From positions 124,001-188,000 of the forward strand of contig NZ_FOVC01000006.1 of the NCBI RefSeq assembly GCF_900115045.1: a stretch of DNA of 64,000 nucleotides, given 5' to 3'. This document shows, piece by piece, positions 1 to 9,284 of the stretch (position 1 is its first letter; each line of letters opens with the position of its first letter). The position numbers were made by a program, and so were the translations under genes. The notes beneath the pieces are model-generated. The model did not search any database, was not told where the DNA came from, and was given only the letters and a program-made list of their open reading frames with translations. Source of the DNA: Izhakiella capsodis. GTDB lineage: Bacteria > Pseudomonadota > Gammaproteobacteria > Enterobacterales > Enterobacteriaceae.

Positions 1-269
1 GCATCACGCGCCTTAAGCTGGACGTCATTGCTGGCAAAGCGCGCCATAATGGTACCGCTTTCCAGCGCAACTGATTTAGCTGGAATATTATCTTGGTTGA
101 GAATGCTTCGGACCTGGTCCAGCGTTTGCTCACTGGCGGCGGCTCCGCGCGCGCCAGTAACCTGAACAGCCGGATCCTCACCATAAAGGTTAGGAAGTGC
201 ATAAACCAGCGCGACGATAAGCACGACGACCAGCATAACGTACTTCCACAAAGGATAACGATTTAACAC
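1..269 (-). CDS. secD: Protein translocase subunit SecD (N-terminal part, cut by window edge)
   Basis: SecD is a membrane component of the SecDF-YajC complex that uses the proton gradient to help move proteins through SecYEG. Only the first 89 or so codons are present; the gene continues beyond base 1. I chose a GTG start at 267-269, preceded by an AAGGGA ribosome-binding site. The product begins MLNRYPLWKYVMLVVV, which is the family's first membrane segment (about residues 8-28) followed by the start of the large periplasmic domain. It lies 27 bases downstream of yajC in the same direction, as in the E. coli queA-tgt-yajC-secDF operon. Confidence 0.93.
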   Translation of the reverse strand, partial: MLNRYPLWKYVMLVVVLIVALVYALPNLYGEDPAVQVTGARGAAASEQTLDQVRSILNQDNIPAKSVALESGTIMARFASNDVQLKARD

Positions 270-296
270 GGTAGTTCCCTTAGGGAAAACAGATAA

Positions 297-629
297 TTAC
301 AGCGCCTTTATCGTACCTTTCGGCAGAACGGCAGCCACGAAATCACGTTTGACGACAACTTCAGTTGTGTCGTTCAGAGCGATGGCTACATAGCCGGTTT
401 CAGCAACCTTGGTCACACGACCAACCAGCCCGCCGGTCGTCAGGACTTCATCGCCCTTGGAGATGGAGTCCATCAGCTTCTTATGTTCTTTGGTTCGCTT
501 CTGCTGCGGACGCAGGATCATAAAGTAGAAAATCAGACCAAAAACTACCAGCATAATAACCAGAGAGTAAGGGCTCCCCTGTGAAGGAGCGCCGGTAGCG
601 GCCATAGCATCAGAAATGAAAAAACTCAT
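297..629 (-). CDS. yajC: Sec translocon accessory subunit YajC
   Basis: YajC is a small inner-membrane protein bound to SecDF. The 110-residue product equals the usual length. It has one hydrophobic segment at roughly residues 20-38, then the conserved LRPQQKRTKEHKKLM basic stretch and a cytoplasmic domain ending in VLPKGTIKAL. An upstream in-frame codon at 644 exists, but the start at 629 (MSFFISDAMAA) matches the family and has GAGGAAA at good spacing. It sits between tgt and secD on the same strand with very short gaps, so it is almost certainly co-transcribed with them. Confidence 0.96.
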   Translation of the reverse strand: MSFFISDAMAATGAPSQGSPYSLVIMLVVFGLIFYFMILRPQQKRTKEHKKLMDSISKGDEVLTTGGLVGRVTKVAETGYVAIALNDTTEVVVKRDFVAAVLPKGTIKAL

Positions 630-647
630 CAAAATTTTCCTCAATTG

Positions 648-1778
648 TTAATTATCAGAGGATAAGGGCGGGGCCGTCTTACCCATCCGTTGATAGAATC
701 CAAAAACAAAGCGCTCTAATGTACCCTCTTCAATAGCCTTGCGTAAACCCATCATCAGGCGCTGGTAGTAACGCAGATTATGGATCGTGTTCAATCTGGC
801 ACCAAGGATTTCGTTACAACGATCCAAATGATGCAAGTATGCGCGGCTATAATTGCGGCAGGTATAGCAATCGCATTCGGCATCGAGTGCAGAGGTGTCA
901 TCTTTATGTTTAGCATTGCGGATTTTCACCACCCCATCCGTCACAAAAAGGTGACCGTTACGGGCATTGCGCGTCGGCATAACGCAGTCAAACATATCAA
1001 TACCACGCCGAACGCCTTCTACCAGATCTTCCGGCTTTCCCACGCCCATCAGGTAGCGTGGTTTATCTTGTGGGATTTGGGGGCAGACGTGCTCAAGAAT
1101 GCGATGCATATCCGCTTTCGGCTCACCAACCGCCAGGCCGCCCACAGCGTATCCATCAAAACCTATCTCTACCAGTCCTCTGACAGAAACATCGCGTAAA
1201 TCTTCGTAAACACTCCCTTGAATAATGCCAAACAGTGCATTTTTATTACCTAATGCATCAAAACGTTCCCGGCTACGTTGCGCCCACCGCAGCGACATCT
1301 CCATTGAGCGCTTAGCGTAATCCCATTCCGCCGGATATGGCGTACATTCATCGAAGATCATCACGATATCTGAACCGAGATCGTACTGAATCTCCATAGA
1401 CTTTTCAGGATCGAGAAAAATTGCATCGCCATTGATCGGATTACGGAAATGAACCCCAGCTTCAGTGATCTTACGAATATCACCGAGGCTGAAGACCTGG
1501 AATCCGCCCGAGTCAGTGAGAATGGGCCCAGGCCACTTCATGAAATCATGCAGATCACCGTGCAGCTTCATGATTTCCTGGCCGGGACGCAGCCAGAGGT
1601 GAAAGGTGTTACCCAGAATGATCTGGGCGCCGGTATCCTGCACCTCTTCCGGCGTCATTCCCTTGACCGTGCCGTAGGTGCCTACCGGCATAAAAGCCGG
1701 CGTTTCTACCACGCCACGATCAAAAATAAGACGGCCACGGCGGGCGCGGCCATCTGTCGTATCAAGTTCAAATTTCAC
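648..1778 (-). CDS. tgt: Queuine tRNA-ribosyltransferase (tRNA-guanine transglycosylase)
   Basis: Tgt swaps guanine 34 in tRNAs for Tyr, His, Asn and Asp for the queuosine precursor preQ1. The protein has the TIM-barrel family hallmarks: LTDSGGFQVFSL near residue 90 (active-site Asp), the substrate segment GIIQGSVYEDLR, the second catalytic Asp in MFDCVMPTRNARNG, and the zinc site CDCYTC with a following His. I prefer the GTG start at 1778 (376 aa, VKFELDTTDG), which has GGAG five bases upstream. The ATG two codons earlier at 1784 sits too close to that ribosome site. It is followed by yajC 18 bases later and preceded by queA, the next enzyme of the same pathway. Confidence 0.95.
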   Translation of the reverse strand: MKFELDTTDGRARRGRLIFDRGVVETPAFMPVGTYGTVKGMTPEEVQDTGAQIILGNTFHLWLRPGQEIMKLHGDLHDFMKWPGPILTDSGGFQVFSLGDIRKITEAGVHFRNPINGDAIFLDPEKSMEIQYDLGSDIVMIFDECTPYPAEWDYAKRSMEMSLRWAQRSRERFDALGNKNALFGIIQGSVYEDLRDVSVRGLVEIGFDGYAVGGLAVGEPKADMHRILEHVCPQIPQDKPRYLMGVGKPEDLVEGVRRGIDMFDCVMPTRNARNGHLFVTDGVVKIRNAKHKDDTSALDAECDCYTCRNYSRAYLHHLDRCNEILGARLNTIHNLRYYQRLMMGLRKAIEEGTLERFVFGFYQRMGKTAPPLSSDN

Positions 1779-1876
1779 ATTCACTCCACCACCAGAGAAA
1801 CAGTCCGGCGATTAATCAAAAGAGGCGCATTCTACCAATGCGACAAGCGGCTTGCTACTCATGTCAACTTCCCGCT

Positions 1877-2947
1877 TCACTTAACCACGCTTTCATCCGG
1901 CGCGTCAGGATTACGGCTGATATACATCGCATCGCCATAACTGAAAAAACGGTACTGCTCAGCCACCGCCTGCTGATAAGCGTCCATAGTATGGCGATAG
2001 CCTGCAAAAGCGCTAACCAGCATAATAAGCGTTGATTCAGGCAGATGAAAATTAGTCACCAGTGCATCAATGATCTGATAGTGGTAACCCGGATAAATAA
2101 AGATGCTGGTGTCATCAAAAAACGGCGCAATCAGCGCATTCTGCGCCGCGTGTGCGGCACTTTCCAGTGAGCGAACCGATGTCGTACCGACCGCAATTAC
2201 CCTGTTACCACGCGATTTACAAGCCAGCACTGCGTCTACTACCTCCTGCGGTACCTCGGCATATTCGGCGTGCATGACGTGATTTTCAATGCTGTCAACT
2301 CTCACAGGCTGGAAGGTTCCGGCACCAACGTGTAACGTTACAAAAGCGATCTCAACGCCCTTTGCACTCAGCGCCTGAAGTAGCGGCTGATCAAAGTGCA
2401 GCCCGGCCGTCGGTGCGGCAACTGCGCCAGGTTTCTGACTGTATACTGTCTGATAAAGCTCACGATCGGCCTCTTCATCAGGACGGTCGATGTAAGGCGG
2501 CAGTGGCATATGCCCTACTGCATTTAAAATTTCCAGTAGCGGGCGAGGATCGTCAAAGACGATTTCAAATAACGCATCGCGACGTGCCACCATTGTGGCA
2601 GTAACGCTCTCATCATCGCCAAGCAAAAGTGCGCTGCCCGGTTTAGGCGCTTTAGATGCCCGAACGTGCGCCAAAGCGCGCTTATCGTCAAGCATCCGTT
2701 CAACCAGAACTTCAATTTTACCGCCGCTGGCTTTACGTCCATATAAACGAGCCGGAATCACCCTCGTATTGTTAAATACCAGCAGGTCACCTGGCTGAAG
2801 TTTATCCAACAGGTCGGTGAATATTCCATGACTGAGATTGCCAGTTTCACCGTCCAGTGAGAGTAAACGGCAGCCGCTGCGCTCCGCCTGAGGGTAATGG
2901 GCAATCAGGGAGTCGGGTAAATCAAAAGAGAAATCGGAAACGCGCAT
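1877..2947 (-). CDS. queA: S-adenosylmethionine:tRNA ribosyltransferase-isomerase
   Basis: QueA adds the ribosyl part of SAM to preQ1 in tRNA to make epoxyqueuosine, the step after Tgt. The 356-residue product matches the family length when started at MRVSDFSFDLP (2947). An upstream in-frame start at 2980 is unlikely because it would add 11 residues that homologues lack. Recognisable segments are VFNNTRVIPARL, ASGGKIEVLVERML, GHMPLPPYIDRPDE, AAPTAGLHF and TNFHLPESTLIML. It is the first gene of the queA-tgt-yajC-secD operon and is divergent from acpH across about 145 bases that must hold both promoters. Confidence 0.96.
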   Translation of the reverse strand: MRVSDFSFDLPDSLIAHYPQAERSGCRLLSLDGETGNLSHGIFTDLLDKLQPGDLLVFNNTRVIPARLYGRKASGGKIEVLVERMLDDKRALAHVRASKAPKPGSALLLGDDESVTATMVARRDALFEIVFDDPRPLLEILNAVGHMPLPPYIDRPDEEADRELYQTVYSQKPGAVAAPTAGLHFDQPLLQALSAKGVEIAFVTLHVGAGTFQPVRVDSIENHVMHAEYAEVPQEVVDAVLACKSRGNRVIAVGTTSVRSLESAAHAAQNALIAPFFDDTSIFIYPGYHYQIIDALVTNFHLPESTLIMLVSAFAGYRHTMDAYQQAVAEQYRFFSYGDAMYISRNPDAPDESVVK

Positions 2948-3093
2948 GGTTATTTCTGGCAGAGTTAAAACAGGGCGCATAGTTTAACGGAAAAGCCCTC
3001 GTAGCTGAACCTTTCTCATCGGCAATCGTGGTTTAACCTCAGCGAGGGCAAAAAATATGGTCGGTGAACCTGAAATGCCAATATACTTTCGCA

Positions 3094-3675
3094 ATGAACT
3101 TTCTTGCTCATCTTCACCTCGCCAGCCTGGAGAACAGTTCGCTACTGGGAAATCTAATGGCCGATTTTGTCCGTGGCAATCCCACTAAGCACTGGCCACC
3201 GCACGTTGCCGCAGGTATTGCCCTGCACCGACGTGTTGACGTACTGACGGACAGTTTGCCGGAAGTTAAAGCGATGCGAGCACACTTTCGTCCCTCAACA
3301 CGGCGTGTCGCACCCATTACCCTTGACGTGGTCTGGGATCATTTTTTGTCACGACACTGGGACCTGCTGAACCCGCAGCAATCGTTGACGGATTTTTTGC
3401 AACGGGCAGAGGCGGATATTGTTCCTTATCTGGCACAAACGCCCCCAGCATTTCAGGATCTTAACCGCTATCTGTGGCAGGAAAACTGGATGCTGCGCTA
3501 TGCCGAGCGGGACTATCTGCAACGGGTACTCAATGGAATGGCTAATCGCCGCCCAAGGCTCTCAGCACTGCGCGACTCCTGGCTGGATTTCCGCGATAAT
3601 TACGCTGAACTTGAGCAGGCGTTCTGGCAGTTTTACCCCTGGATGATGGCGAAGGCATGCCGTGTCGAGCTCTGA
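3094..3675 (+). CDS. acpH: Acyl carrier protein phosphodiesterase
   Basis: AcpH removes the 4'-phosphopantetheine arm from holo-ACP. The 193-residue product equals the E. coli length from MNFLAHLHLA. His and Asp residues expected for the HD-like metal site are visible in LMADFVRGNP, LHRRVDVLTD and TLDVVWDHFLSRHW. A GTG start at 3064 is possible but adds ten residues absent from homologues, and neither start has a strong ribosome site. It is divergent from queA, a conserved neighbour pair. malZ, which lies on the other side of acpH in E. coli, is absent here and a peroxiredoxin gene takes its place. Confidence 0.93.
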   Translation: MNFLAHLHLASLENSSLLGNLMADFVRGNPTKHWPPHVAAGIALHRRVDVLTDSLPEVKAMRAHFRPSTRRVAPITLDVVWDHFLSRHWDLLNPQQSLTDFLQRAEADIVPYLAQTPPAFQDLNRYLWQENWMLRYAERDYLQRVLNGMANRRPRLSALRDSWLDFRDNYAELEQAFWQFYPWMMAKACRVEL

Positions 3676-3809
3676 CCGCCTTGATAGCTGCCAGCCTCGC
3701 CTCGAATTGATGATAGCAACGCGCAGGCTATTTACATTGGCTTCCAACCACGCCTCGCTTATACTGCCGCTGTCCTGTCATTAAACCTCACCAACTTACA
3801 GGAGTGAAA

Positions 3810-4412
3810 ATGGTCCTGGTAACTCGTCAAGCCCCGGATTTTACCGCTGCCGCTGTATTGGGTAACGGCGAAATCGTTGATAGCTTCAACTTCAAAAAAC
3901 ACACCGCAGGCAAACCTACCGTGCTGTTTTTTTGGCCAATGGATTTTACTTTCGTCTGTCCTTCAGAGCTTATCGCTTTTGACAAACGCTACGAAGAGTT
4001 CCAGAAAAAAGGCGTGGAAGTTGTCGGTGTCTCCTTTGATTCCGAATTCGTTCACAACGCCTGGCGCAACACCCCGATAGATAACGGTGGTATCGGCAAG
4101 GTTAAGTATGCGATGGTTGCCGACATTAAGCGTGAAATTCAGAAAGCTTACGGCATCGAGCATCCTGATGCTGGTGTGGCATTGCGCGGCTCCTTCCTGA
4201 TTGACAAAGCCGGCGTGGTTCGCCATCAGGTAGTCAACGATCTGCCGCTAGGCCGCAACATTGATGAAATGCTGCGTATGGTCGATGCCCTGCAATTCCA
4301 CGAAGAGCACGGGGAAGTTTGTCCGGCACAGTGGCATAAAGGTCAGGAAGGTATGGGGGCGTCGCCGGAGGGCGTCGCGAAATACCTCAGCGAGAATGTG
4401 GCTAAGCTGTAA
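3810..4412 (+). CDS. Typical 2-Cys peroxiredoxin (AhpC/TSA family, peroxiredoxin C)
   Basis: This is a thiol peroxidase that reduces hydrogen peroxide and organic hydroperoxides in the cytoplasm. The 200-residue protein has the peroxidatic cysteine in DFTFVCPSEL (C50) and the resolving cysteine in GEVCPA (C171), the two-cysteine arrangement of the AhpC/TSA group. AGGAG five bases before ATG 3810 fixes the start. It is longer than E. coli AhpC (187 aa) and resembles the 200-residue peroxiredoxin C (often called tsaA or ahpC) of Yersinia and Klebsiella. No ahpF reductase lies beside it, so its electron donor is presumably thioredoxin or an AhpF encoded elsewhere. A strong terminator follows. 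Confidence 0.92.
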   Translation: MVLVTRQAPDFTAAAVLGNGEIVDSFNFKKHTAGKPTVLFFWPMDFTFVCPSELIAFDKRYEEFQKKGVEVVGVSFDSEFVHNAWRNTPIDNGGIGKVKYAMVADIKREIQKAYGIEHPDAGVALRGSFLIDKAGVVRHQVVNDLPLGRNIDEMLRMVDALQFHEEHGEVCPAQWHKGQEGMGASPEGVAKYLSENVAKL

Positions 4413-4447
4413 TCGGTTATCACAGCCTGGTTTCTGATCGTCGGATG

Positions 4448-4478
4448 AAAACCGGTCACTTCGTGGCCGGTTTTTTTT
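4448..4478 (+). terminator. Rho-independent terminator of the peroxiredoxin gene
   Basis: A nine-base stem (ACCGGTCAC with GTGGCCGGT, one G-U pair) closed by TTC is followed by eight T residues, 40 bases after the peroxiredoxin stop codon. Confidence 0.9.
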
Positions 4479-4670
4479 ATTTGAAGGTTCACTGAATCTA
4501 TTGGCTGACAGACGAAGACCACCGTTCCTGGATTAAGATCCCGCCCTGCCGCCAGAGATTCATGATTAATCAGTTACTGACAGCGTCTCGGCGCACAATG
4601 TCGAAAATGAGAGGCAGATTTTAGCACGACCAGCACCCGTTACCAGGTGCTGTAAATCAGAAAACAGAGA

Positions 4671-6047
4671 TCATAACGACGAAGAGCGGCGGGCTGCTGC
4701 TGACCTGACCCGCTTCCAGCATGCTAGCAGCAATACTAACCAGACCGCACCAACGTAAAGCGATACTCGGGTATCCGGGAAATAGCCAATCAGTGCAATA
4801 ATAAACACAAGGAACAGCACGCCGACCATCGCGGTAAAACGCCCGCCAGGCATAGCAAACTGCAATGACTTGCGCTGTTCTGGGGTAAGCTGGCGACGAA
4901 AAGCTATATTGGCGAGCAGGATCATGATCCATACCCACACGGTTGCAAACGTTGCCAGCGAAGCAATGACCAGAAAAACCTTCTCCGGCATAAGATAATT
5001 AAGGTAAACCGCGATCAGCAGCGCTGCCATCATAATCACCACCGTCAGCCAGGGTATCCCACGTTTCGAGACCTGAGTGAACGCCCGGGGAGCATAGCCC
5101 GATTCAGCCATACCATGCAGCATACGTCCAACGCCAAACACATCGCTATTGATCGCAGAAAGCGAGGCGGTAATCACCACAAAATTGAGGATGGAGGCGG
5201 CTGCGGCAATCCCCAGATGCTGGAAGGTCAGAACAAAGGGGCTACCCTGGGTGCCGACCTGACTCCAAGGATAAATAGACATAATTACAAACAGCGTGCC
5301 AACATAAAATATCAAAATACGCAGAGGCACCGAATTGATAGCACGTGGAATGGAGACCGCAGGATCCTTCGCTTCACCCGCCGTGATACCGATGATTTCT
5401 ATTCCGCCATAGGCAAACATCACCATTTGCAAAGAGAGCAGCATCCCGATGATCCCGTGGGCAAAAAATCCGCCATTGCTCCATAAATTATGAATACCGG
5501 TCGGCTGCCCACCGTTGCCAATTCCCCAGATAATGATGCCAAATCCGGCGCAGATCATCAGTATGATGGTTGCCACCTTGAAAAAAGAAAACCAGAATTC
5601 CAGCTCACCGAATACCCGCACGCTCATCATGTTAATTGCGCCGATAATCAACACTACGCTGAGCACCCAGATCCAGTGCGGTACATCAGGGAACCACACG
5701 CCCATATAGACGCCAAACGCGGTCACATCAGCAATAGCGACGATCAGGATTTCAAAACAGTAGGTCCAACCGGTGATATATCCAGCCAGCGGGCCAAGAT
5801 AATCCTGGGCGTAGCGTGAAAAAGAACTGGCTTGAGGATTATTTACCGCCATCTCACCCAACGCGCGCATGATGATATACGCGACCGCACCGCCAATAAT
5901 ATAGGCCAACAGCACGCTGGGCCCTGCCATCTTAATTGCGTCGGCAGAACCATAAAATAATCCGGTGCCAATTGCCGAACCCAGCGCCATGAAGCGAATA
6001 TGGCGGGAACTCAATCCTCGTTTCAGTGAGCGTCTTTCTTGTTGCAT
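4671..6047 (-). CDS. proY: Proline-specific permease ProY (APC superfamily)
   Basis: ProY is an inner-membrane amino acid permease thought to carry proline. The 458-residue protein begins with the family signature RGLSSRHIRFMALGSAIGTGLF and has about twelve hydrophobic segments. The motif FAYGGIEIIGITAGEAKDP, typical of the GabP/ProY subfamily, is intact. I chose ATG 6047 with AAGG nine bases upstream over the TTG three codons earlier. It lies 65 bases after brnQ on the same strand, the order found in E. coli, so the two permeases may be co-transcribed. The substrate is assigned by family only. Confidence 0.93.
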   Translation of the reverse strand: MQQERRSLKRGLSSRHIRFMALGSAIGTGLFYGSADAIKMAGPSVLLAYIIGGAVAYIIMRALGEMAVNNPQASSFSRYAQDYLGPLAGYITGWTYCFEILIVAIADVTAFGVYMGVWFPDVPHWIWVLSVVLIIGAINMMSVRVFGELEFWFSFFKVATIILMICAGFGIIIWGIGNGGQPTGIHNLWSNGGFFAHGIIGMLLSLQMVMFAYGGIEIIGITAGEAKDPAVSIPRAINSVPLRILIFYVGTLFVIMSIYPWSQVGTQGSPFVLTFQHLGIAAAASILNFVVITASLSAINSDVFGVGRMLHGMAESGYAPRAFTQVSKRGIPWLTVVIMMAALLIAVYLNYLMPEKVFLVIASLATFATVWVWIMILLANIAFRRQLTPEQRKSLQFAMPGGRFTAMVGVLFLVFIIALIGYFPDTRVSLYVGAVWLVLLLACWKRVRSAAARRSSSL

Positions 6048-6112
6048 TCCATTCAACCTTCACATAAACAACCACGGGCAGGCCCGTGGTCATAGCGGAT
6101 ACTGAAAAATTC

Positions 6113-7432
6113 TTACTGAGGTGCCGTGTGCGGTTTCTGTCCCAGCAGGCGATCGCTGATAGCAGCGACCAGCGCAACCACCAGCGTCGGGGGCAGCCAG
6201 GATAATCCCTGATCGACTAATGGCAGATGCTGAAAGAACGCGGGTACCAGCGCAGAGAAATCGCTGGATTTAAACGCATCCACGATGCCAAACAGTAGGC
6301 TGACGATCATAGAGGGCGCGACCAGGCGGCTGCTATTATTCCACCAGCTAAGCGTGAAACTCAATATTACCAGCACAATACACGGCGGATAAATCGCCGT
6401 CAGAACCGGTACTGAAATATGGATAAGGTGGCTCAGGCCAAGATTGGACACCACCATGGAAAACAACCCGAGAATAAATACCAGGGTTCGGTAGGAAAAC
6501 GGCAGGTACTCGGCAAAAAACTCGGCGCAGGCGCAGGTCAGACCGACCGCCGTGACCATACAGGCGATGAATATCAGCGCTGCCAGCAGAAAACTACCAA
6601 AACCGCCAAAGGTGTGCTGCACATAAGCATGTAAAATTGCCGCGCCATTAGCGCCCTGTTCGACCAGTACGCCACTGCCGGAGCCGAGCTTGAACAGACT
6701 GAGATAAAGTAGCGTCAGGCCGACACCGGCAATCAGACCAGCGATCATGGTGTAGCGCGTCAGCAGCGAGGACTGCTCCACGCCGCGTGAACGCGCTGCG
6801 TTAACGATAACGATGCCAAACACCATCGCGCCGAGCGTATCCATCGTAAGATAGCCGTTTACAAAACCGCTGGAAAACGCTGCTCGCTGATAGTCAGCGG
6901 TTGCCGGTATCAGGTTGCCCGCAGGCCAGAGCAGCGCGGCAACGCCCAGCACAGTGAGCGCAACGATCTTCAACGGCGCGAGGAAATGACCGACGGTGTC
7001 CAGAAGTTTGCCCGGATAAAGGGAGATGATGATCACCAATGCGAAATAGATCAAGCTGTAAATCAGCAGAGGACTTGCCCCCTCACCGGTAAGCGGAGCA
7101 ATACCGACTTCGAATGAGACGGTGGCAGTTCGCGGCGTCGCAAACAGGGGACCTACGGCCAGATAGCAAACGGTAGCCAGCAGTACGCCGGCTTTTTTAC
7201 CAATCGGCGAACTGAGCGCATCAATGCCGCCACCGACTCTCGCCAATGCAATAACCGTGATAACCGGTAGTCCGACTGCGGTTATCAGAAAACCCAAAGC
7301 TGCCGTCCAGACGTGTTCGCCAGATTGAATGCCAACCATTGGGGGGAAAATAATATTCCCTGCGCCAACAAACAGTGCAAAGGTCATAAAACCCAGCGCA
7401 AGAATATCCTTAGTCTTTAAATGTTGTGTCAT
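6113..7432 (-). CDS. brnQ: Branched-chain amino acid transporter BrnQ (LIVCS family)
   Basis: BrnQ is a sodium- or proton-coupled carrier for leucine, isoleucine and valine. The 439-residue length is the same as in E. coli. The N-terminal block LALGFMTFALFVGAGNIIFPP is the family signature, and about twelve membrane segments follow. It lies downstream of phoBR and upstream of proY, as in E. coli. The roughly 500-base gap before it suggests its own promoter rather than read-through from phoR. Confidence 0.96.
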   Translation of the reverse strand: MTQHLKTKDILALGFMTFALFVGAGNIIFPPMVGIQSGEHVWTAALGFLITAVGLPVITVIALARVGGGIDALSSPIGKKAGVLLATVCYLAVGPLFATPRTATVSFEVGIAPLTGEGASPLLIYSLIYFALVIIISLYPGKLLDTVGHFLAPLKIVALTVLGVAALLWPAGNLIPATADYQRAAFSSGFVNGYLTMDTLGAMVFGIVIVNAARSRGVEQSSLLTRYTMIAGLIAGVGLTLLYLSLFKLGSGSGVLVEQGANGAAILHAYVQHTFGGFGSFLLAALIFIACMVTAVGLTCACAEFFAEYLPFSYRTLVFILGLFSMVVSNLGLSHLIHISVPVLTAIYPPCIVLVILSFTLSWWNNSSRLVAPSMIVSLLFGIVDAFKSSDFSALVPAFFQHLPLVDQGLSWLPPTLVVALVAAISDRLLGQKPHTAPQ

Positions 7433-7937
7433 AGCTGTGGATGCTACCTGTAAAACAAGGGTCCTGGAGATAATGTACTGGTAAGTACTGCGTTGCGTTA
7501 TTATTGTAAACGGGCGCCAGTAAAGCGTTTATAGCGTAGAAAGGCAATACTACATTGGAAAAGCAGAGTTATATATTAAATTTAGCAGCAAGTTTAGTTA
7601 TTTCGTTCAATTAACATCATTATAACGCCATATGATTTGCATTATTTTTGAACGAAAGAACACCCATTACTGTAAAATATTCGCCATTACGTTGGCACAA
7701 GCGGCAAAAACCCCTCCCTTTTGCGCGATATCACGCTATCTCCTGACTTTATGACTGCGCGAAACTGCCGACTCAGGCAGAGCCTCACGGCGGCGGAAGG
7801 TGGCTGATTAACACTTTGCTAACAATAGCAGGGTTAAAAGTTGAAAACAGAAAAGGTGACAGCCTGGCCATAAAAGGTTTTATCGCGGCGAAAGCAGAGG
7901 AGTCAGTGGATAGCGTCCGCGTTTATTTCCTGATCCA
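7433..7937. other. Non-coding stretch between phoR and brnQ
   Basis: About 500 bases with no reading frame of note on either strand. The part nearest brnQ (about 7540-7680) is AT-rich and is the likely promoter area for brnQ. ATAAAA...TTTTAT around 7872-7885 forms a small inverted repeat after phoR, but it lacks a T run. I see no RNA gene or repeat here. Confidence 0.5.
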
Positions 7938-9260
7938 TTAGCGCTTACCAGACGCTTCATCCTTCAGCGTAGAGGCGATAACTAATCCCGGCGCCAGGGT
8001 AAAGCTGAATACCGTTTCTTCATTCGGCTTACTGCTAATCCTGAGCCGCGCATTGTGATGACTGAGCGCATGTTTGACGATAGCCAGCCCCAATCCGCTG
8101 CCGCCTGTCTCTCGCGAACGCGCTTTATCAACCCGGTAAAAGCGCTCGGTCAGGCGCGAAATATGCTCGGCGGCAACACCCGGGCCATTATCTTTTACAA
8201 CAAACCGGGCCGCGCCCTGCGGAGTGCGCAACCAGCTGATATCAATCCGCGTGCCTTCAGGGGTGTGAGTAACCGCGTTATACACCAGGTTCGATATTGC
8301 GCTACGCAGCTGCTCGTCATTCCCTGAAACAATAAGATGTGGATCGATGTGAAAATAGATCTGGTGACGACCGGCGCTCAGCGTTTCCACTTCACGCTCC
8401 AGCATATTCAGTACAGTCGGAACATCGATTTTATCCTGCAACTCAAAGGATGGCGCGGCTTCAATGCGTGAAAGAGTTAGCAATTGCTTTACCAGTGTGT
8501 CCATACGTCGGCTTTGCTCGTGCATAGTACTCAACGCTTTCTCACGCAGCGCCGGTGACATCTCTGCGTCATGCATCATTTCCAGATATCCCTGAAGCAC
8601 CGTTAACGGCGTGCGCAATTCATGGCTGACATTGGCAAAAAAATTACGTCGCGCGCCCTCCAGTTTGTGCATTTGTGTGACATCGCGAGCCACAATCAGC
8701 CAGTGGTTTTCACTGTACGGCATAATACGAAATTCCGTATGATGATCATGGCTGATGACGAGCGTCAGGGGCCGACTGAAATCACGCTCACGCAGATAAC
8801 GGGCAAACTCAGGATAGCGCAGTAAGTTGAGGATGTTCTGACCATAATCTTCAGGCCAGCGCAAACCCATAATTCGTTGCGCCAGGCCATTACACCAAAA
8901 AATGACACCGTCTTCAGTCGCTAACACCAGCGCATCGGGTAGCGATTCAGCACCGCTACGAAAACGCTTTATCAGCTGTCGAAGCTCACCGCGACGGCGG
9001 CGATTACGCGATTGCATCTGATTGAGACCATAAAACAGCCTCTCCCAGCTACCCTGACCACGGGGTGGTGTCATCCGGCGATCAACCCAAAGCCAGTGTG
9101 AAAGACGCATTAAATTTCTGGCATGCCAGAACATTAACGCCAGAAGTGCCAGTATCAGAAACCAGGATAAGTAGCCGAACAGCAGGCCGGCAACCAAGGC
9201 TGGCAGACAGACCAGCATCAGCTCCAGTGCTAATATTTTCCAGGTAAGGCGTTCCAGCAC
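7938..9260 (-). CDS. phoR: Phosphate regulon sensor histidine kinase PhoR
   Basis: PhoR is the membrane kinase/phosphatase that controls PhoB according to phosphate supply through PstSCAB-PhoU. Two hydrophobic segments span about residues 10-47, then come a basic linker and a PAS domain (about 100-195). The HisKA box FFANVSHELRTPLTVLQGY puts the phospho-accepting His at 213. The ATP-binding domain shows NLVYNAVTHTPEG, DNGPG and GGSGLGLAIVKHA. I took the GTG at 9260 (440 aa) because GGAG lies eight bases upstream and E. coli PhoR starts at the equivalent LERL. A GTG three codons earlier overlaps that ribosome site. It follows phoB by 24 bases. Confidence 0.96.
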   Translation of the reverse strand: MLERLTWKILALELMLVCLPALVAGLLFGYLSWFLILALLALMFWHARNLMRLSHWLWVDRRMTPPRGQGSWERLFYGLNQMQSRNRRRRGELRQLIKRFRSGAESLPDALVLATEDGVIFWCNGLAQRIMGLRWPEDYGQNILNLLRYPEFARYLRERDFSRPLTLVISHDHHTEFRIMPYSENHWLIVARDVTQMHKLEGARRNFFANVSHELRTPLTVLQGYLEMMHDAEMSPALREKALSTMHEQSRRMDTLVKQLLTLSRIEAAPSFELQDKIDVPTVLNMLEREVETLSAGRHQIYFHIDPHLIVSGNDEQLRSAISNLVYNAVTHTPEGTRIDISWLRTPQGAARFVVKDNGPGVAAEHISRLTERFYRVDKARSRETGGSGLGLAIVKHALSHHNARLRISSKPNEETVFSFTLAPGLVIASTLKDEASGKR

Positions 9261-9284
9261 CGTATACACTCCAGGGAGTAAAAA

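Noticed and set aside
780..1199. A 139-codon plus-strand frame opposite tgt
   Set aside because: It lies wholly inside the well-conserved tgt gene and has no ribosome site or family resemblance.
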